A DNA stretch of 47,437 nt from a virus (IMGVR_UViG_3300017963_001986:1-47437), one strand, 5' to 3'. Positions 18,154 through 24,346 are shown, counted from the first letter of the stretch. The notes: generated by a model not told the origin, from the letters alone. Translations and numbers: made by a program.

Positions 18154-18786
18154 ATGTGGATATATGTTGATGATATTACAAATAAAGTTTTAGCCAGTAG
18201 CGAATCCGAAACGGCTCAATGCAATGTTGAGGTTGACAGTATTCCATCTGATTTATTCAATGAATCGTATGGGGTATCTCAATATACATATAGCGTGGGT
18301 AATTTTACGAAAATAGGATGTGATTTTTTAACCTGCGCAATTAATGATCAATTTGATGATTGCGATGAAAAATATATGTATTACAGTTTTAACGATTATA
18401 ATTCGCATTATGGAAATTTAAAAACAAATCTTGTCAATAGCAGTCAGACCGGATATTTTGATTTTATTGTTCCGTATGATTTTAATCATGTACACGAATT
18501 AAAATTAGTCGGAATTAATCAGGCAATAGAGACAGCGGAATCTATAACATTGACATCAACATATGCATTAGAGGGTGAGGCATACGATACAAATTCAGAG
18601 ACAGAGGATATTACAATTAATTTTGCAACAGTAGATAAAATTATAGAACTTGATTTAGCAGTTGTATTTAATAATTTAACTGCAAATCATATATGCGGTG
18701 TATCAGTAGCTCATAACTCAATAACGAGCGGAATACATTATATAGGAATCAGAATGAAATATCATGCAGATGAAGATTATTCATAG
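18154..18786 (+). CDS. minor tail or fibre protein, beta-rich
   Basis: 210 residues. The first 30 residues resemble N-terminal domains of tail fibres (MWIYVDDITNKVLASSES); residues 85-205 are beta-rich and recall phage fibre domains with repeated ITINFATVDKIIELDL strands. A GGAG ribosome site precedes the ATG. Likely part of the tail-tip fibre with the gene before it. Confidence 0.45.
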   Translation: MWIYVDDITNKVLASSESETAQCNVEVDSIPSDLFNESYGVSQYTYSVGNFTKIGCDFLTCAINDQFDDCDEKYMYYSFNDYNSHYGNLKTNLVNSSQTGYFDFIVPYDFNHVHELKLVGINQAIETAESITLTSTYALEGEAYDTNSETEDITINFATVDKIIELDLAVVFNNLTANHICGVSVAHNSITSGIHYIGIRMKYHADEDYS

Positions 18787-18796
18787 GAGTATAAAA

Positions 18797-18997
18797 ATGG
18801 AAAACACACGGGATATCGTAATACGAACAGAACAAAAAGTTGACGATATGAGAGAATTGTTAAAAACACATCTTGAAACAGATTGTTCAACACAAAAAGA
18901 ACTTAATGAACATAAACAAAATCATAAATACTGGATTACAACAATGATAGCAATATTTATATTAATATCAGGTATATTAATCGCGGTGGTATCATGA
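18797..18997 (+). CDS. XhlA-like single-span membrane protein
   Basis: 66 residues. Start chosen at ATG 18797 because AGGAG lies at 18785-18789. Residues 1-45 are a helical soluble domain (IRTEQKVDDMRELLKTHLE) and residues 48-64 a membrane span (TMIAIFILISGILIAVV). This is the layout of XhlA/hemolysin-type proteins that work with a holin in host lysis. It opens the lysis block and overlaps the next gene by ATGA. Confidence 0.6.
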   Translation: MENTRDIVIRTEQKVDDMRELLKTHLETDCSTQKELNEHKQNHKYWITTMIAIFILISGILIAVVS

Positions 18998-19230
18998 GAG
19001 TTGAATTGAGATGTAATTCAGATAATTGCAGGTTAAATGGTTCTATTGTCATGACGGATATATGCATGAATGATGTTGTATATATAAGTTCATTTTGCCC
19101 GGCATGCGGTGGATCAATTTATAAATTTATGGGGGTAAAAAATGCAGGTAAAAATAATCAGACTCGAAACACCGAAAGACGTAGAAATATCAGATCAAAG
19201 TCAGGCGACGATCGGGGTAATGTTAGTTGA
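18994..19230 (+). CDS. small zinc-ribbon protein overlapping the DUF5675 gene
   Basis: 78 residues. Cysteines at 7, 12, 24, 35 and 38 (FCPACGG) suggest a zinc ribbon in residues 1-50. The last 30 residues are Arg/Lys/Asn-rich and come entirely from an 89-base overlap with the next gene, so they may be a dispensable tail. It starts in an ATGA overlap with the XhlA-like gene. Not recognised further. Confidence 0.5.
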   Translation: MRVELRCNSDNCRLNGSIVMTDICMNDVVYISSFCPACGGSIYKFMGVKNAGKNNQTRNTERRRNIRSKSGDDRGNVS

Positions 19231-19558
19231 TGGTAGTGTTTTCTGTTATACACTGGAACCGCCGTGGCGTGGTAATGGTGCGGACAGTTGTATTCCGGCA
19301 GGATCATATCAATGTAAAAAATACAGTTCAATGAAATATCCGAAATCATACGAGATTTTAGATGTTCCAAAAAGAAGTAAGATTTTGATTCATGCTGGTA
19401 ATATTGACGACCATTCATTAGGTTGTATTCTGCTCGGTCAGAGTCAAGGATATTTAAGCGGGAAACGCGCGGTATTGAATAGCCGTGTCGCATTTAATAA
19501 ATTTATGGATCGTATGGACGGATATAATTCGTTCGATCTGGAAATAGTCGAGGTATAA
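19142..19558 (+). CDS. DUF5675 family protein
   Basis: 138 residues. The core pattern is typical of DUF5675: YTLEPPWRGN near residue 36, CIPAGSYQCKKY near 50, KILIHAGNIDDHSLGCILLG near 79-98. This family is common next to holins and endolysins in phages; its substrate is not established, though its His/Cys pattern resembles L,D-transpeptidase-like folds. A GGGGGT ribosome site (in the gene before) supports ATG 19142. Confidence 0.7.
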   Translation: MQVKIIRLETPKDVEISDQSQATIGVMLVDGSVFCYTLEPPWRGNGADSCIPAGSYQCKKYSSMKYPKSYEILDVPKRSKILIHAGNIDDHSLGCILLGQSQGYLSGKRAVLNSRVAFNKFMDRMDGYNSFDLEIVEV

Positions 19559-19560
19559 AA

Positions 19561-19896
19561 ATGAAGAAACAAGAAAAATTAAAAATCAAAGTTGAACTTG
19601 ACAATAAAAAAGCGTTGAAAGAGATCAAAGCAATGCAGAAAATTATTGACAAGGCAAATACTGTATTGAAAAAGGATTTCAAAGGAAAATGGATTGACAA
19701 AGTACAAAAAACAATTTTAAAAATGACAGGGTTATTATTTTTGACTTTTATTATCGGTAATTTGCTGGTTATATTAGGGATGATTGATACTCCGAGTTTC
19801 AAAGATTGGTGTCAGGGGTCGATGTATTTATTGATCGGTGGCGGTGTTGTTACTGCTGGCAAGGCGTATAAAGAGAAAATTATTGACAAGGGGTAA
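19561..19896 (+). CDS. holin-like protein with two membrane spans
   Basis: 111 residues. A basic amphipathic N-terminal half (VELDNKKALKEIKAMQKI) is followed by two membrane spans (about residues 55-74 and 85-101: LLFLTFIIGNLLVILGM and GSMYLLIGGGVVTAGKA) and a charged C-terminus. This is a usual layout for a class II holin, and it lies beside the XhlA-like and DUF5675 genes. The separation is only two bases. Confidence 0.6.
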   Translation: MKKQEKLKIKVELDNKKALKEIKAMQKIIDKANTVLKKDFKGKWIDKVQKTILKMTGLLFLTFIIGNLLVILGMIDTPSFKDWCQGSMYLLIGGGVVTAGKAYKEKIIDKG

Positions 19897-19957
19897 AAAT
19901 AAAAAACCCGACCGCAAGCAGTCGGGCAACAATAATTATTGTTTAAAACTTAAGCAT
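19896..19957 (-). ncRNA. putative leftward small RNA in the lysis region
   Basis: A minus-strand promoter (TTGACT at 19991-19986, 16-base spacer, TATATT at 19969-19964) would start near 19957. The RNA holds the palindrome AACAATAATTATTGTT (19943-19928) and then a hairpin CCCGAC, 8-base loop, GTCGGG (19926-19907) followed on the minus strand by TTTTTTATTTTT (19906-19895). It is about 60 bases long with no meaningful reading frame. Read rightward the same hairpin lacks a T-run, so it works only for leftward transcription. It ends at the 3' edge of the holin gene. Confidence 0.6.
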
Positions 19958-19963
19958 TTTAAA

Positions 19964-19991
19964 AATATAACAATTTATTTTCAAAAGTCAA
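19964..19991 (-). promoter_or_regulatory. minus-strand sigma-70 promoter
   Basis: On the minus strand: TTGACT (19991-19986), 16 bases, TATATT (19969-19964). The start TTGACTTTTG has the same form as the phage's rightward promoters at 22911 and 46415. Confidence 0.7.
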
Positions 19992-20019
19992 GTACTTTTT
20001 TATTTTTTTTGGAGGTATT

Positions 20020-20322
20020 ATGAAGAAAAAAATAGCGTGGTATTCATTTCTGTTTTGTGTTGTTGGGATTATATTTTTTGCGGTGAAATTTCTTTTGAAA
20101 AATAAACATCCAAAGGCTCTGAAATTTTTGAACGAGAAATCAAAAAAATACAAAATCAGAATTGAGAAAATCAACAAAGATTTAGAAAAATTAAAACGGA
20201 GTAAAAAAAATGCAGACGATTACAAAGATACTTCTATTAATGATGATATTGATGCTATTCGCAGGAACATCAAAACCAGTAAACGCCGAGACAAACGTAT
20301 TCGTTCCAAAAAGTCTCGTTAA
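20020..20322 (+). CDS. Rz-like membrane protein
   Basis: 100 residues. An N-terminal membrane span (residues 5-24: IAWYSFLFCVVGIIFFAVKF) is followed by a basic, heptad-patterned coiled coil (LNEKSKKYKIRIEKINKDL). This is the layout of an inner-membrane spanin. A strong GGAGG precedes the ATG. Its last 113 bases overlap, in another frame, the start of the next secreted gene, as in Rz/Rz1 pairs. Confidence 0.5.
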   Translation: MKKKIAWYSFLFCVVGIIFFAVKFLLKNKHPKALKFLNEKSKKYKIRIEKINKDLEKLKRSKKNADDYKDTSINDDIDAIRRNIKTSKRRDKRIRSKKSR

Positions 20323-20536
20323 GGAAATGCGGGCTGTTTCAACCAATTATATTATTTGTCAGGATCAAGTTGAAAAATTAGAAAAAAAATGTACTATACA
20401 GAGTAATATGATTGAATTGAAAAATGAACAACTCGAAATTATCGAGGAGTCAACGGACATAAAATATTATATCGGTGCAGGGTTGTTATTCTTAGGTGAG
20501 GTGATAATTATACTCGGAATAATAATTATAATTTAG
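20210..20536 (+). CDS. secreted, C-terminally anchored protein nested with the Rz-like gene
   Basis: 108 residues. A signal peptide (residues 1-26, ending in SKPVNA before ETN), a periplasmic helical part with two cysteines (ICQDQVEKLEKKCT), and a C-terminal membrane span (residues 89-108: GAGLLFLGEVIIILGIII). There is no lipobox cysteine. The layout is like a unimolecular spanin but without lipid attachment; the nested position is like Rz1. GGAG lies about nine bases before the ATG. A lysis role is inferred. Confidence 0.5.
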   Translation: MQTITKILLLMMILMLFAGTSKPVNAETNVFVPKSLVKEMRAVSTNYIICQDQVEKLEKKCTIQSNMIELKNEQLEIIEESTDIKYYIGAGLLFLGEVIIILGIIIII

Positions 20537-20537
20537 C

Positions 20538-20565
20538 TTGACATTGAAATCCATCTTTTTATATT
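20538..20565 (+). promoter_or_regulatory. sigma-70 promoter of the small RNA
   Basis: TTGACA (20538-20543), 16 bases, TATATT (20560-20565). The -35 region has the TTGACATTGAAAT string shared with the capsid promoter. Start is expected near 20572. Confidence 0.8.
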
Positions 20566-20571
20566 TAAACT

Positions 20572-20651
20572 TTCAGGTGCAATCGTGTTACCTACACTAT
20601 GACACACGCACCAATTCACCTCTGAGGGCGGGTTGATCCCCGCCCTTTTTT
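20572..20651 (+). ncRNA. putative small RNA with an anti-Shine-Dalgarno segment
   Basis: About 80 bases between its own promoter and a strong terminator, with no open reading frame. A 5' bulged hairpin pairs GGTG (20576-20579) with CACC (20609-20612) and CGTGT (20584-20588) with ACACG (20604-20608). A single-stranded segment AATTCACCTCT (20613-20623) follows, then the terminator hairpin. That segment is the exact complement of AGAGGTGAATT, the ribosome site of the genes at 20753 and 22955, and also shares TCACCTC with the usual 3' end of 16S rRNA. Hairpin, exposed seed, terminator is the standard layout of bacterial regulatory RNAs. Confidence 0.65.
20625..20651 (+). terminator. intrinsic terminator of the small RNA
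   Basis: GGGCGGG (20626-20632), a 6-base loop, CCCGCCC (20639-20645), with A20625-T20646 extending the stem, then TTTTTT. Confidence 0.9.
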
Positions 20652-20677
20652 ATGCAAAAATAATTTAAAAAAAGTGC

Positions 20678-20705
20678 TTGACTTTTTCTATAATAGTGTT
20701 ATATT
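20678..20705 (+). promoter_or_regulatory. sigma-70 promoter of the regulator/pentapeptide unit
   Basis: TTGACT (20678-20683), 16 bases, TATATT (20700-20705). Start near 20712. Confidence 0.8.
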
Positions 20706-20711
20706 TAATTA

Positions 20712-20731
20712 TAACTAATTAATGTTAGTTA
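20712..20731 (+). promoter_or_regulatory. candidate operator at the transcription start
   Basis: TAACTAA (20712-20718), a 6-base spacer, TTAGTTA (20725-20731): a perfect 7-bp inverted repeat right at the expected transcript start and before a ribbon-helix-helix gene. Autoregulation is a natural guess. Confidence 0.45.
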
Positions 20732-20752
20732 ATAAAAATTGAGAGGTGAATT

Positions 20753-20962
20753 ATGAAAACATTGAATGTGAGTGACGAAGTGCATAACTCGATACTGATG
20801 GCAAGCAAAAAGACAGGATTGCAGATTAACAAGTTGGTTGAGTTATTAGTTACTGTCAACCTTAACTGGATGAATAACCCTGTTAAAGTTGGGGAAAAAA
20901 TGGCAATGGTAACAGTAGGCAACATCAAAGATGCATTTTCAAAAAGTGAGGAAACAAGATGA
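20753..20962 (+). CDS. ribbon-helix-helix-like regulator
   Basis: 69 residues. MKTLNVSDEVHNSILMASKK with a following helix (LQINKLVELLVTVNL) matches the ribbon-helix-helix pattern of small phage repressors and antitoxins. A perfect AGAGGTGAATT ribosome site precedes it. The last 39 bases (20924-20962) are shared almost exactly with the region before the second pentapeptide gene, as part of a tandem duplication. Likely an autoregulator acting at the inverted repeat at 20712. Confidence 0.55.
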   Translation: MKTLNVSDEVHNSILMASKKTGLQINKLVELLVTVNLNWMNNPVKVGEKMAMVTVGNIKDAFSKSEETR

Positions 20963-21392
20963 AAAAACAAATCAAAATAGTATCAAGATTCAATAGTGAT
21001 GAAGTATTAGTATGCGGTAAATATGAAAGTGTGAAAGACTATGTAGAGAAAAACGGTGCAGACTTGGAAGGTGCAGACTTGAGAGGAGCAAACTTGGAAG
21101 GTGCAGACTTGAGATATGCAAACTGGGAAGGATTAAAAAAAATATTACGACAACAATGAGTTTTTATTTGAGATAGTAGAAAGAAATAACAATAAATTTA
21201 CAGTTAAAGAACTCGATAAAATTTCTCAAGCCTATATGAATGATTGGTGTTGGGATAAAATCAAAGAGGCATTTTCAAAAAGTGAGGAAACAAGATGAAA
21301 AAACAAATTAAAATAGTATCAAGATTCGATAGTGATGAAGTATTAGTATGCGGTAAATATGAAAGCGTTAAAGATTGTGTAGAGAAAAACGG
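20924..21392 (+). repeat. tandem duplication, unit 336 bp
   Basis: The 133-base stretch 20924-21056 recurs with few changes at 21260-21392, offset 336 bases. It covers the end of the regulator gene and the start of the pentapeptide gene. The junction lies in ATCAAAGA, which occurs in the regulator end (20924), in the junction (21260) and in the pentapeptide C-terminus (21685), pointing to recombination at short homology. Confidence 0.8.
20959..21298 (+). pseudogene. first pentapeptide-repeat gene, frameshifted
   Basis: The open frame ends after 66 residues at 21159. It holds about five pentapeptides (ADLEG, ADLRG, ANLEG, ADLRY, ANWEG). After a run of eight A (21135-21142) the +1 frame continues with YYDNNEFLFEIVERNN to [10 protein letters not shown], homologous to the C-terminus of the gene at 21295, then ends with the regulator's tail AFSKSEETR at 21298. 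One fewer A would give an intact protein of about 112 residues, so this is a single-base frameshift, or less likely ribosomal slippage. Confidence 0.7.
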
Positions 21393-21777
21393 AGCCAACC
21401 TTCGTGGAGCCAACCTTCGTGGAGCCAACCTTTACGGAGCCAACCTTCGTGGAGCCAACCTTTACGGAGCCAACCTTCGTGGAGCCAACCTTTACGGAGC
21501 CAACCTTCGTGGAGCCGACCTTTACGGAGCCAACCTTCGAGGAGCCAACCTTCGAGAAGCAAAGAATTATTATGATAACCATCAATTTTTCCATGAAATA
21601 GTCAGAAGAAACAACGACGAGTTTACAATTAACGAACTTGGTAAAATAACAAAAGTAATTATGAATGATTGGTGTTGGGATAAAATCAAAGATGTTAAAT
21701 CCTCATTAACGATTTTAAAGAAAGTTGAAAGGTTAGGTTATGATGAATATTTAAAAAGATTTAAGGGGGAGATTTAA
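21295..21777 (+). CDS. pentapeptide-repeat protein
   Basis: 160 residues. A 32-residue N-terminal domain ([20 protein letters not shown]) leads into eleven perfect pentapeptides ([10 protein letters not shown]) at residues 33-87, then a C-terminal helical domain ([20 protein letters not shown]). Pentapeptide repeats form a right-handed quadrilateral helix that can mimic DNA, as in gyrase inhibitors; whether that applies is unknown. The gene overlaps the regulator-derived end of the pseudogene by ATGA. The repeat is coded by almost identical 15-base units. Confidence 0.75.
   Translation: MKKQIKIVSRFDSDEVLVCGKYESVKDCVEKNGANLRGANLRGANLYGANLRGANLYGANLRGANLYGANLRGADLYGANLRGANLREAKNYYDNHQFFHEIVRRNNDEFTINELGKITKVIMNDWCWDKIKDVKSSLTILKKVERLGYDEYLKRFKGEI
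21391..21555 (+). repeat. 11 x 15-bp in-frame tandem repeat
   Basis: Eleven units of GGAGCCAACCTTCGT or GGAGCCAACCTTTAC. After the first two, the units mostly alternate, giving a 30-bp higher-order period. They are contiguous and in frame, so this is not a CRISPR array. Confidence 0.9.
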
Positions 21778-22046
21778 TGAAATCAGAAGAAAAAAGCGTT
21801 GTCATTGAATATGGCGGTTGTAAAATTATGTGTGAAGGTAATTATACACCTGAATATAATACTGGCAATCGCCTTGATCCACCAGATCCGGCAGAGTTTG
21901 AAATCACGTCAATGGAAATAATGGACGGAAATTTGATTGACTTGATGTGTCACATTGATAATGAGAATTATGATTATCATAAACGAGGTTATAAGTTTGA
22001 ATTATTACGTGAATTGACTACATACTGTTTAGATGAAATTGAGTAA
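21777..22046 (+). CDS. hypothetical acidic protein
   Basis: 89 residues, rich in Asp and Glu, with a strand-rich N-terminus (EKSVVIEYGGCKIMCEGNY) and a His/Tyr-containing middle (CHIDNENYDYHKRGYK). One base overlaps the preceding stop (TAATG). The family is not recognised; such small acidic proteins are frequent in early phage regions. Confidence 0.5.
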   Translation: MKSEEKSVVIEYGGCKIMCEGNYTPEYNTGNRLDPPDPAEFEITSMEIMDGNLIDLMCHIDNENYDYHKRGYKFELLRELTTYCLDEIE

Positions 22047-22068
22047 ATCCAAAATAGAGAGGTAACAA

Positions 22069-22239
22069 ATGAAACGTATTTACAACAAAATTAAATTATA
22101 TTTTATTTTAAAAGGAATCAAAGACATTAATTTAATAATGTCAACGGCTGGATTAAAAAGACCAGAGCGGAGAAGATTCTGGAAAGAATTCAAAAACATG
22201 GATAAAGAAAGTATCTTCAAATCTATATATAACAAGTGA
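22069..22239 (+). CDS. small basic protein
   Basis: 56 residues, preceded by AGAGAGGTAAC, a good ribosome site. It is highly basic and helical (RPERRRFWKEFKNMDKES). It lies directly before ssb and may bind nucleic acid, but nothing specific can be claimed. Confidence 0.5.
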   Translation: MKRIYNKIKLYFILKGIKDINLIMSTAGLKRPERRRFWKEFKNMDKESIFKSIYNK

Positions 22240-22249
22240 GGTGTAAAGT

Positions 22250-22648
22250 ATGAGTGATATTAATTCAGTAACAGTCGTCGGACGTGTTGTCGAGAAGCCC
22301 GAGCTCAAATTCGGACAGTCAGGAAATGCAGTAACGAATATTCGTATTGCAAACAACGTTTATCAGGGTCAAGGTAAAGACGAAAAAGTGAATTGGTTTA
22401 CTGTAGTTGCTTTCGGTAAGCAGGCAGAGAATTGTGAGAAGTTACTTGACAAGGGTAAACAAATTGTCGTCGATGGTCGGTTGGACTGGTCATCATGGGA
22501 AACCAAAGAAGGCGACAAAAGAAGTAAAGTGCAAATAGTGGCTAACTCAATCCAATTCGTTGGTGGTGGTAAACAAAACGGTCAATCTGAAAACAGTGAA
22601 GGACGAGAAGTAAAACAAGATGAAATGGGTAATGATATACCGTTTTAA
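22250..22648 (+). CDS. ssb: single-stranded DNA-binding protein
   Basis: 132 residues. OB-fold pattern of bacterial SSB: INSVTVVGRVVEKPELKF at residues 4-21, VNWFTVVAFGKQAENC at 42-57, GKQIVVDGRLDWSSWE at 63-78. The acidic end DEMGNDIPF matches the SSB tip that recruits replication and repair proteins. It coats single-stranded DNA during replication and recombination. A GTGAGGTG ribosome site precedes it and a terminator follows. Confidence 0.95.
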   Translation: MSDINSVTVVGRVVEKPELKFGQSGNAVTNIRIANNVYQGQGKDEKVNWFTVVAFGKQAENCEKLLDKGKQIVVDGRLDWSSWETKEGDKRSKVQIVANSIQFVGGGKQNGQSENSEGREVKQDEMGNDIPF

Positions 22649-22656
22649 TTTCAAAG

Positions 22657-22688
22657 CCCGTGGTCTTAACGGATCACGGGTGCTTTTT
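22657..22688 (+). terminator. intrinsic terminator after ssb
   Basis: CCCGTGGTC (22657-22665), loop TTAACG, GATCACGGG (22672-22680) with one G-U pair, then TGCTTTTT. The loop is the same hexanucleotide as in the terminator at 25216. Confidence 0.85.
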
Positions 22689-22699
22689 GGGAGGCGATT

Positions 22700-22909
22700 A
22701 TGCAGAACGAACATGAAGTTTTAAAAAATTATGTACAGTTTGCGAGTCGAAATATCAAGGCTTTTCGTGAAAGTCAGGATATGATTTCAAAACAGAATAT
22801 CCGACGACTCATACGAGATACACAAAATTTGTCAATGACAACAGAGGACGAATCAATCAAGAGTGGTGCTTCTGATTTGACGAATGCTTTAAGGAATAGT
22901 TTAATTTAA
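22700..22909 (+). CDS. hypothetical helical protein
   Basis: 69 residues, all helical (KNYVQFASRNIKAFRESQD, then RRLIRDTQNLSMTTED). Its GGGAGG ribosome site lies directly after the T-run of the ssb terminator, so its expression depends on read-through or an undetected promoter. Family not recognised. Confidence 0.5.
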   Translation: MQNEHEVLKNYVQFASRNIKAFRESQDMISKQNIRRLIRDTQNLSMTTEDESIKSGASDLTNALRNSLI

Positions 22910-22910
22910 C

Positions 22911-22938
22911 TTGACTTTTGAGTTGAATATATTATAAA
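22911..22938 (+). promoter_or_regulatory. sigma-70 promoter of the exonuclease gene
   Basis: TTGACT (22911-22916), 16 bases, TATAAA (22933-22938). Almost identical over about 30 bases to the promoter at 23803, including an AACTT...AGTT dyad around the -35 box. Confidence 0.75.
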
Positions 22939-22954
22939 TTAAAAGAGGTGAATT

Positions 22955-23806
22955 ATGAAAAATTATATTATTGATGCGTATGGTGCGATATATACGTCTT
23001 ACTATTCGTATATAACAAAACCGATATTCAATTTAAAAGGTGAAAACGTATCTGCGGTTTTCGGGTTTATGGAAACTTTATTGAAATTGATTAAGACGTT
23101 TGATCCTGAAAATCTGGTTATGTGTTTTGACTGCGGTAAATCTGAATACAGGAAAGAATTATACGAAAATTATAAGGCAAACAGAAAACCTATGCCGGAT
23201 GATTTACGTGGTCAGATTGACACTATAAAAGAACTAATTAAATTTATGGGTATTAAAATCGTTGAAGAAAAAGGATTTGAAGCTGACGACACAATGGCTT
23301 ACATTTCCAAAGAGTTGGCAAAAAAAGATGTTGAGTCTTTTATCTTGACAAGGGATAAGGATTTATTCCAATTGATTAATGACAAAATCAAAATACTCCG
23401 GATTTATCATGGAGAGTTTGAAATATTAGACACAGAGTTTGTTATTAATAAGTATGGTTTTTTTCCTAAAAATATTGTTGACTATTTATCCCTGTTAGGT
23501 GATTCATCTGATAATATCAAGGGCGTTCGTGGAATAGGTGAAAAATACGCCACTCAATTGGTAACATATTATAGCACACTCGATAATATTTATGAGTCGA
23601 TTGATTCCATTGAAGACAAAATCAAGAAAAAACTTATTGATGGGAAAGAAGATGCTTATTTTTCAAAGAAACTGGTCGAGCTGAATTTGGACGTTCCGAT
23701 CGATGTTGATTTAAACGATTATAAATTTGATGGTATCGACAACGAAAGTATGATTGACAAGTTAAAAGAAAAAGACATAGGGTCATTAAAAGAATATTTA
23801 ACTTGA
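22955..23806 (+). CDS. 5'-3' exonuclease (PolA N-terminal/FEN type)
   Basis: 283 residues. Metal-binding acidic motifs of the family are all visible: YIIDAYG (4-10), CFDCGKSEYRKELY (57-70), GFEADDTMAY (105-114), ILTRDKDLFQL (128-138), LLGDSSDNIKGVRGIGEKYA (183-202), the last also being the helix-hairpin-helix DNA-binding part. It degrades 5' ends and flaps, for replication or host DNA turnover. No polymerase domain is attached. It has a perfect AGAGGTGAATT ribosome site, the predicted target of the small RNA at 20572. Confidence 0.9.
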   Translation: MKNYIIDAYGAIYTSYYSYITKPIFNLKGENVSAVFGFMETLLKLIKTFDPENLVMCFDCGKSEYRKELYENYKANRKPMPDDLRGQIDTIKELIKFMGIKIVEEKGFEADDTMAYISKELAKKDVESFILTRDKDLFQLINDKIKILRIYHGEFEILDTEFVINKYGFFPKNIVDYLSLLGDSSDNIKGVRGIGEKYATQLVTYYSTLDNIYESIDSIEDKIKKKLIDGKEDAYFSKKLVELNLDVPIDVDLNDYKFDGIDNESMIDKLKEKDIGSLKEYLT

Positions 23807-23830
23807 CTTTTAAGTTGAGTATATTATAAT
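23803..23830 (+). promoter_or_regulatory. sigma-70 promoter
   Basis: TTGACT (23803-23808), 16 bases, TATAAT (23825-23830). It begins on the stop codon of the exonuclease gene. Confidence 0.85.
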
Positions 23831-23860
23831 AAATAAAATTTAATTAAATGAGGTGAAAAC

Positions 23861-24334
23861 ATGAGTGAAAATTTAACAACAATTGAAAATGATGAAGAAC
23901 CAACATCAAAAAAATTGGTTATAGTTGATGGCGTTAAAATGGAACTTGATATGAGAACTGCAAAACTATGTCAAGTCGATGTATTCAAGATTGGTGATGC
24001 TGTAAAGGTTATGAAAACTGATTACAGCACTCCAGAGGTTTATGTTGGTGCTATTGTAGGGTTTGATAATTTCAAAGATAACCCAACAATAACTATCGCT
24101 TATTTAAAAGTTGATTATAATGGTGCTGTAATTGAATTCATTAGTGTTAATAAGAATAGTGAAAATGTGCAAATTTGTAAGGCAAGTGAAGCAGATTTAC
24201 CTTATTCAAAAAGTGATATTTTACAAAAAATTGACAGACAAGTTGAACTAAAAGAACAAGAATTAAAAGATTTAAAACAAAAGAAAAAATATTTCATAGA
24301 CCATTTTGGTAGTTGCTTTAATTTTATGAAATAA
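23861..24334 (+). CDS. hypothetical protein, SH3-like middle and coiled-coil end
   Basis: 157 residues. An acidic N-terminus, a beta-rich middle (FKIGDAVKVMKTDYSTPEVY, then AIVGFDNFKDNPTITIAYL) that could be an SH3-like barrel, and a C-terminal coiled coil (ILQKIDRQVELKEQELKDL). It has its own promoter and precedes the recombination-type gene. Function unknown. Confidence 0.55.
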   Translation: MSENLTTIENDEEPTSKKLVIVDGVKMELDMRTAKLCQVDVFKIGDAVKVMKTDYSTPEVYVGAIVGFDNFKDNPTITIAYLKVDYNGAVIEFISVNKNSENVQICKASEADLPYSKSDILQKIDRQVELKEQELKDLKQKKKYFIDHFGSCFNFMK

Positions 24335-24346
24335 AGAGGTGAAAAA

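Noticed and set aside
19838-20023. Short plus-strand frame over the end of the holin gene
   Set aside because: Overlaps the holin C-terminus and the minus-strand RNA unit, no ribosome site, composition is low-complexity.
21391-21555. CRISPR array
   Set aside because: Units are 15 bp, contiguous and without spacers, and code in frame for pentapeptides.
21343-21594. Minus-strand and +frame repeat proteins over the pentapeptide array
   Set aside because: All three frames stay open because a 15-base unit without stops is repeated; only the pentapeptide frame has a matching start, ribosome site and flanking domains.
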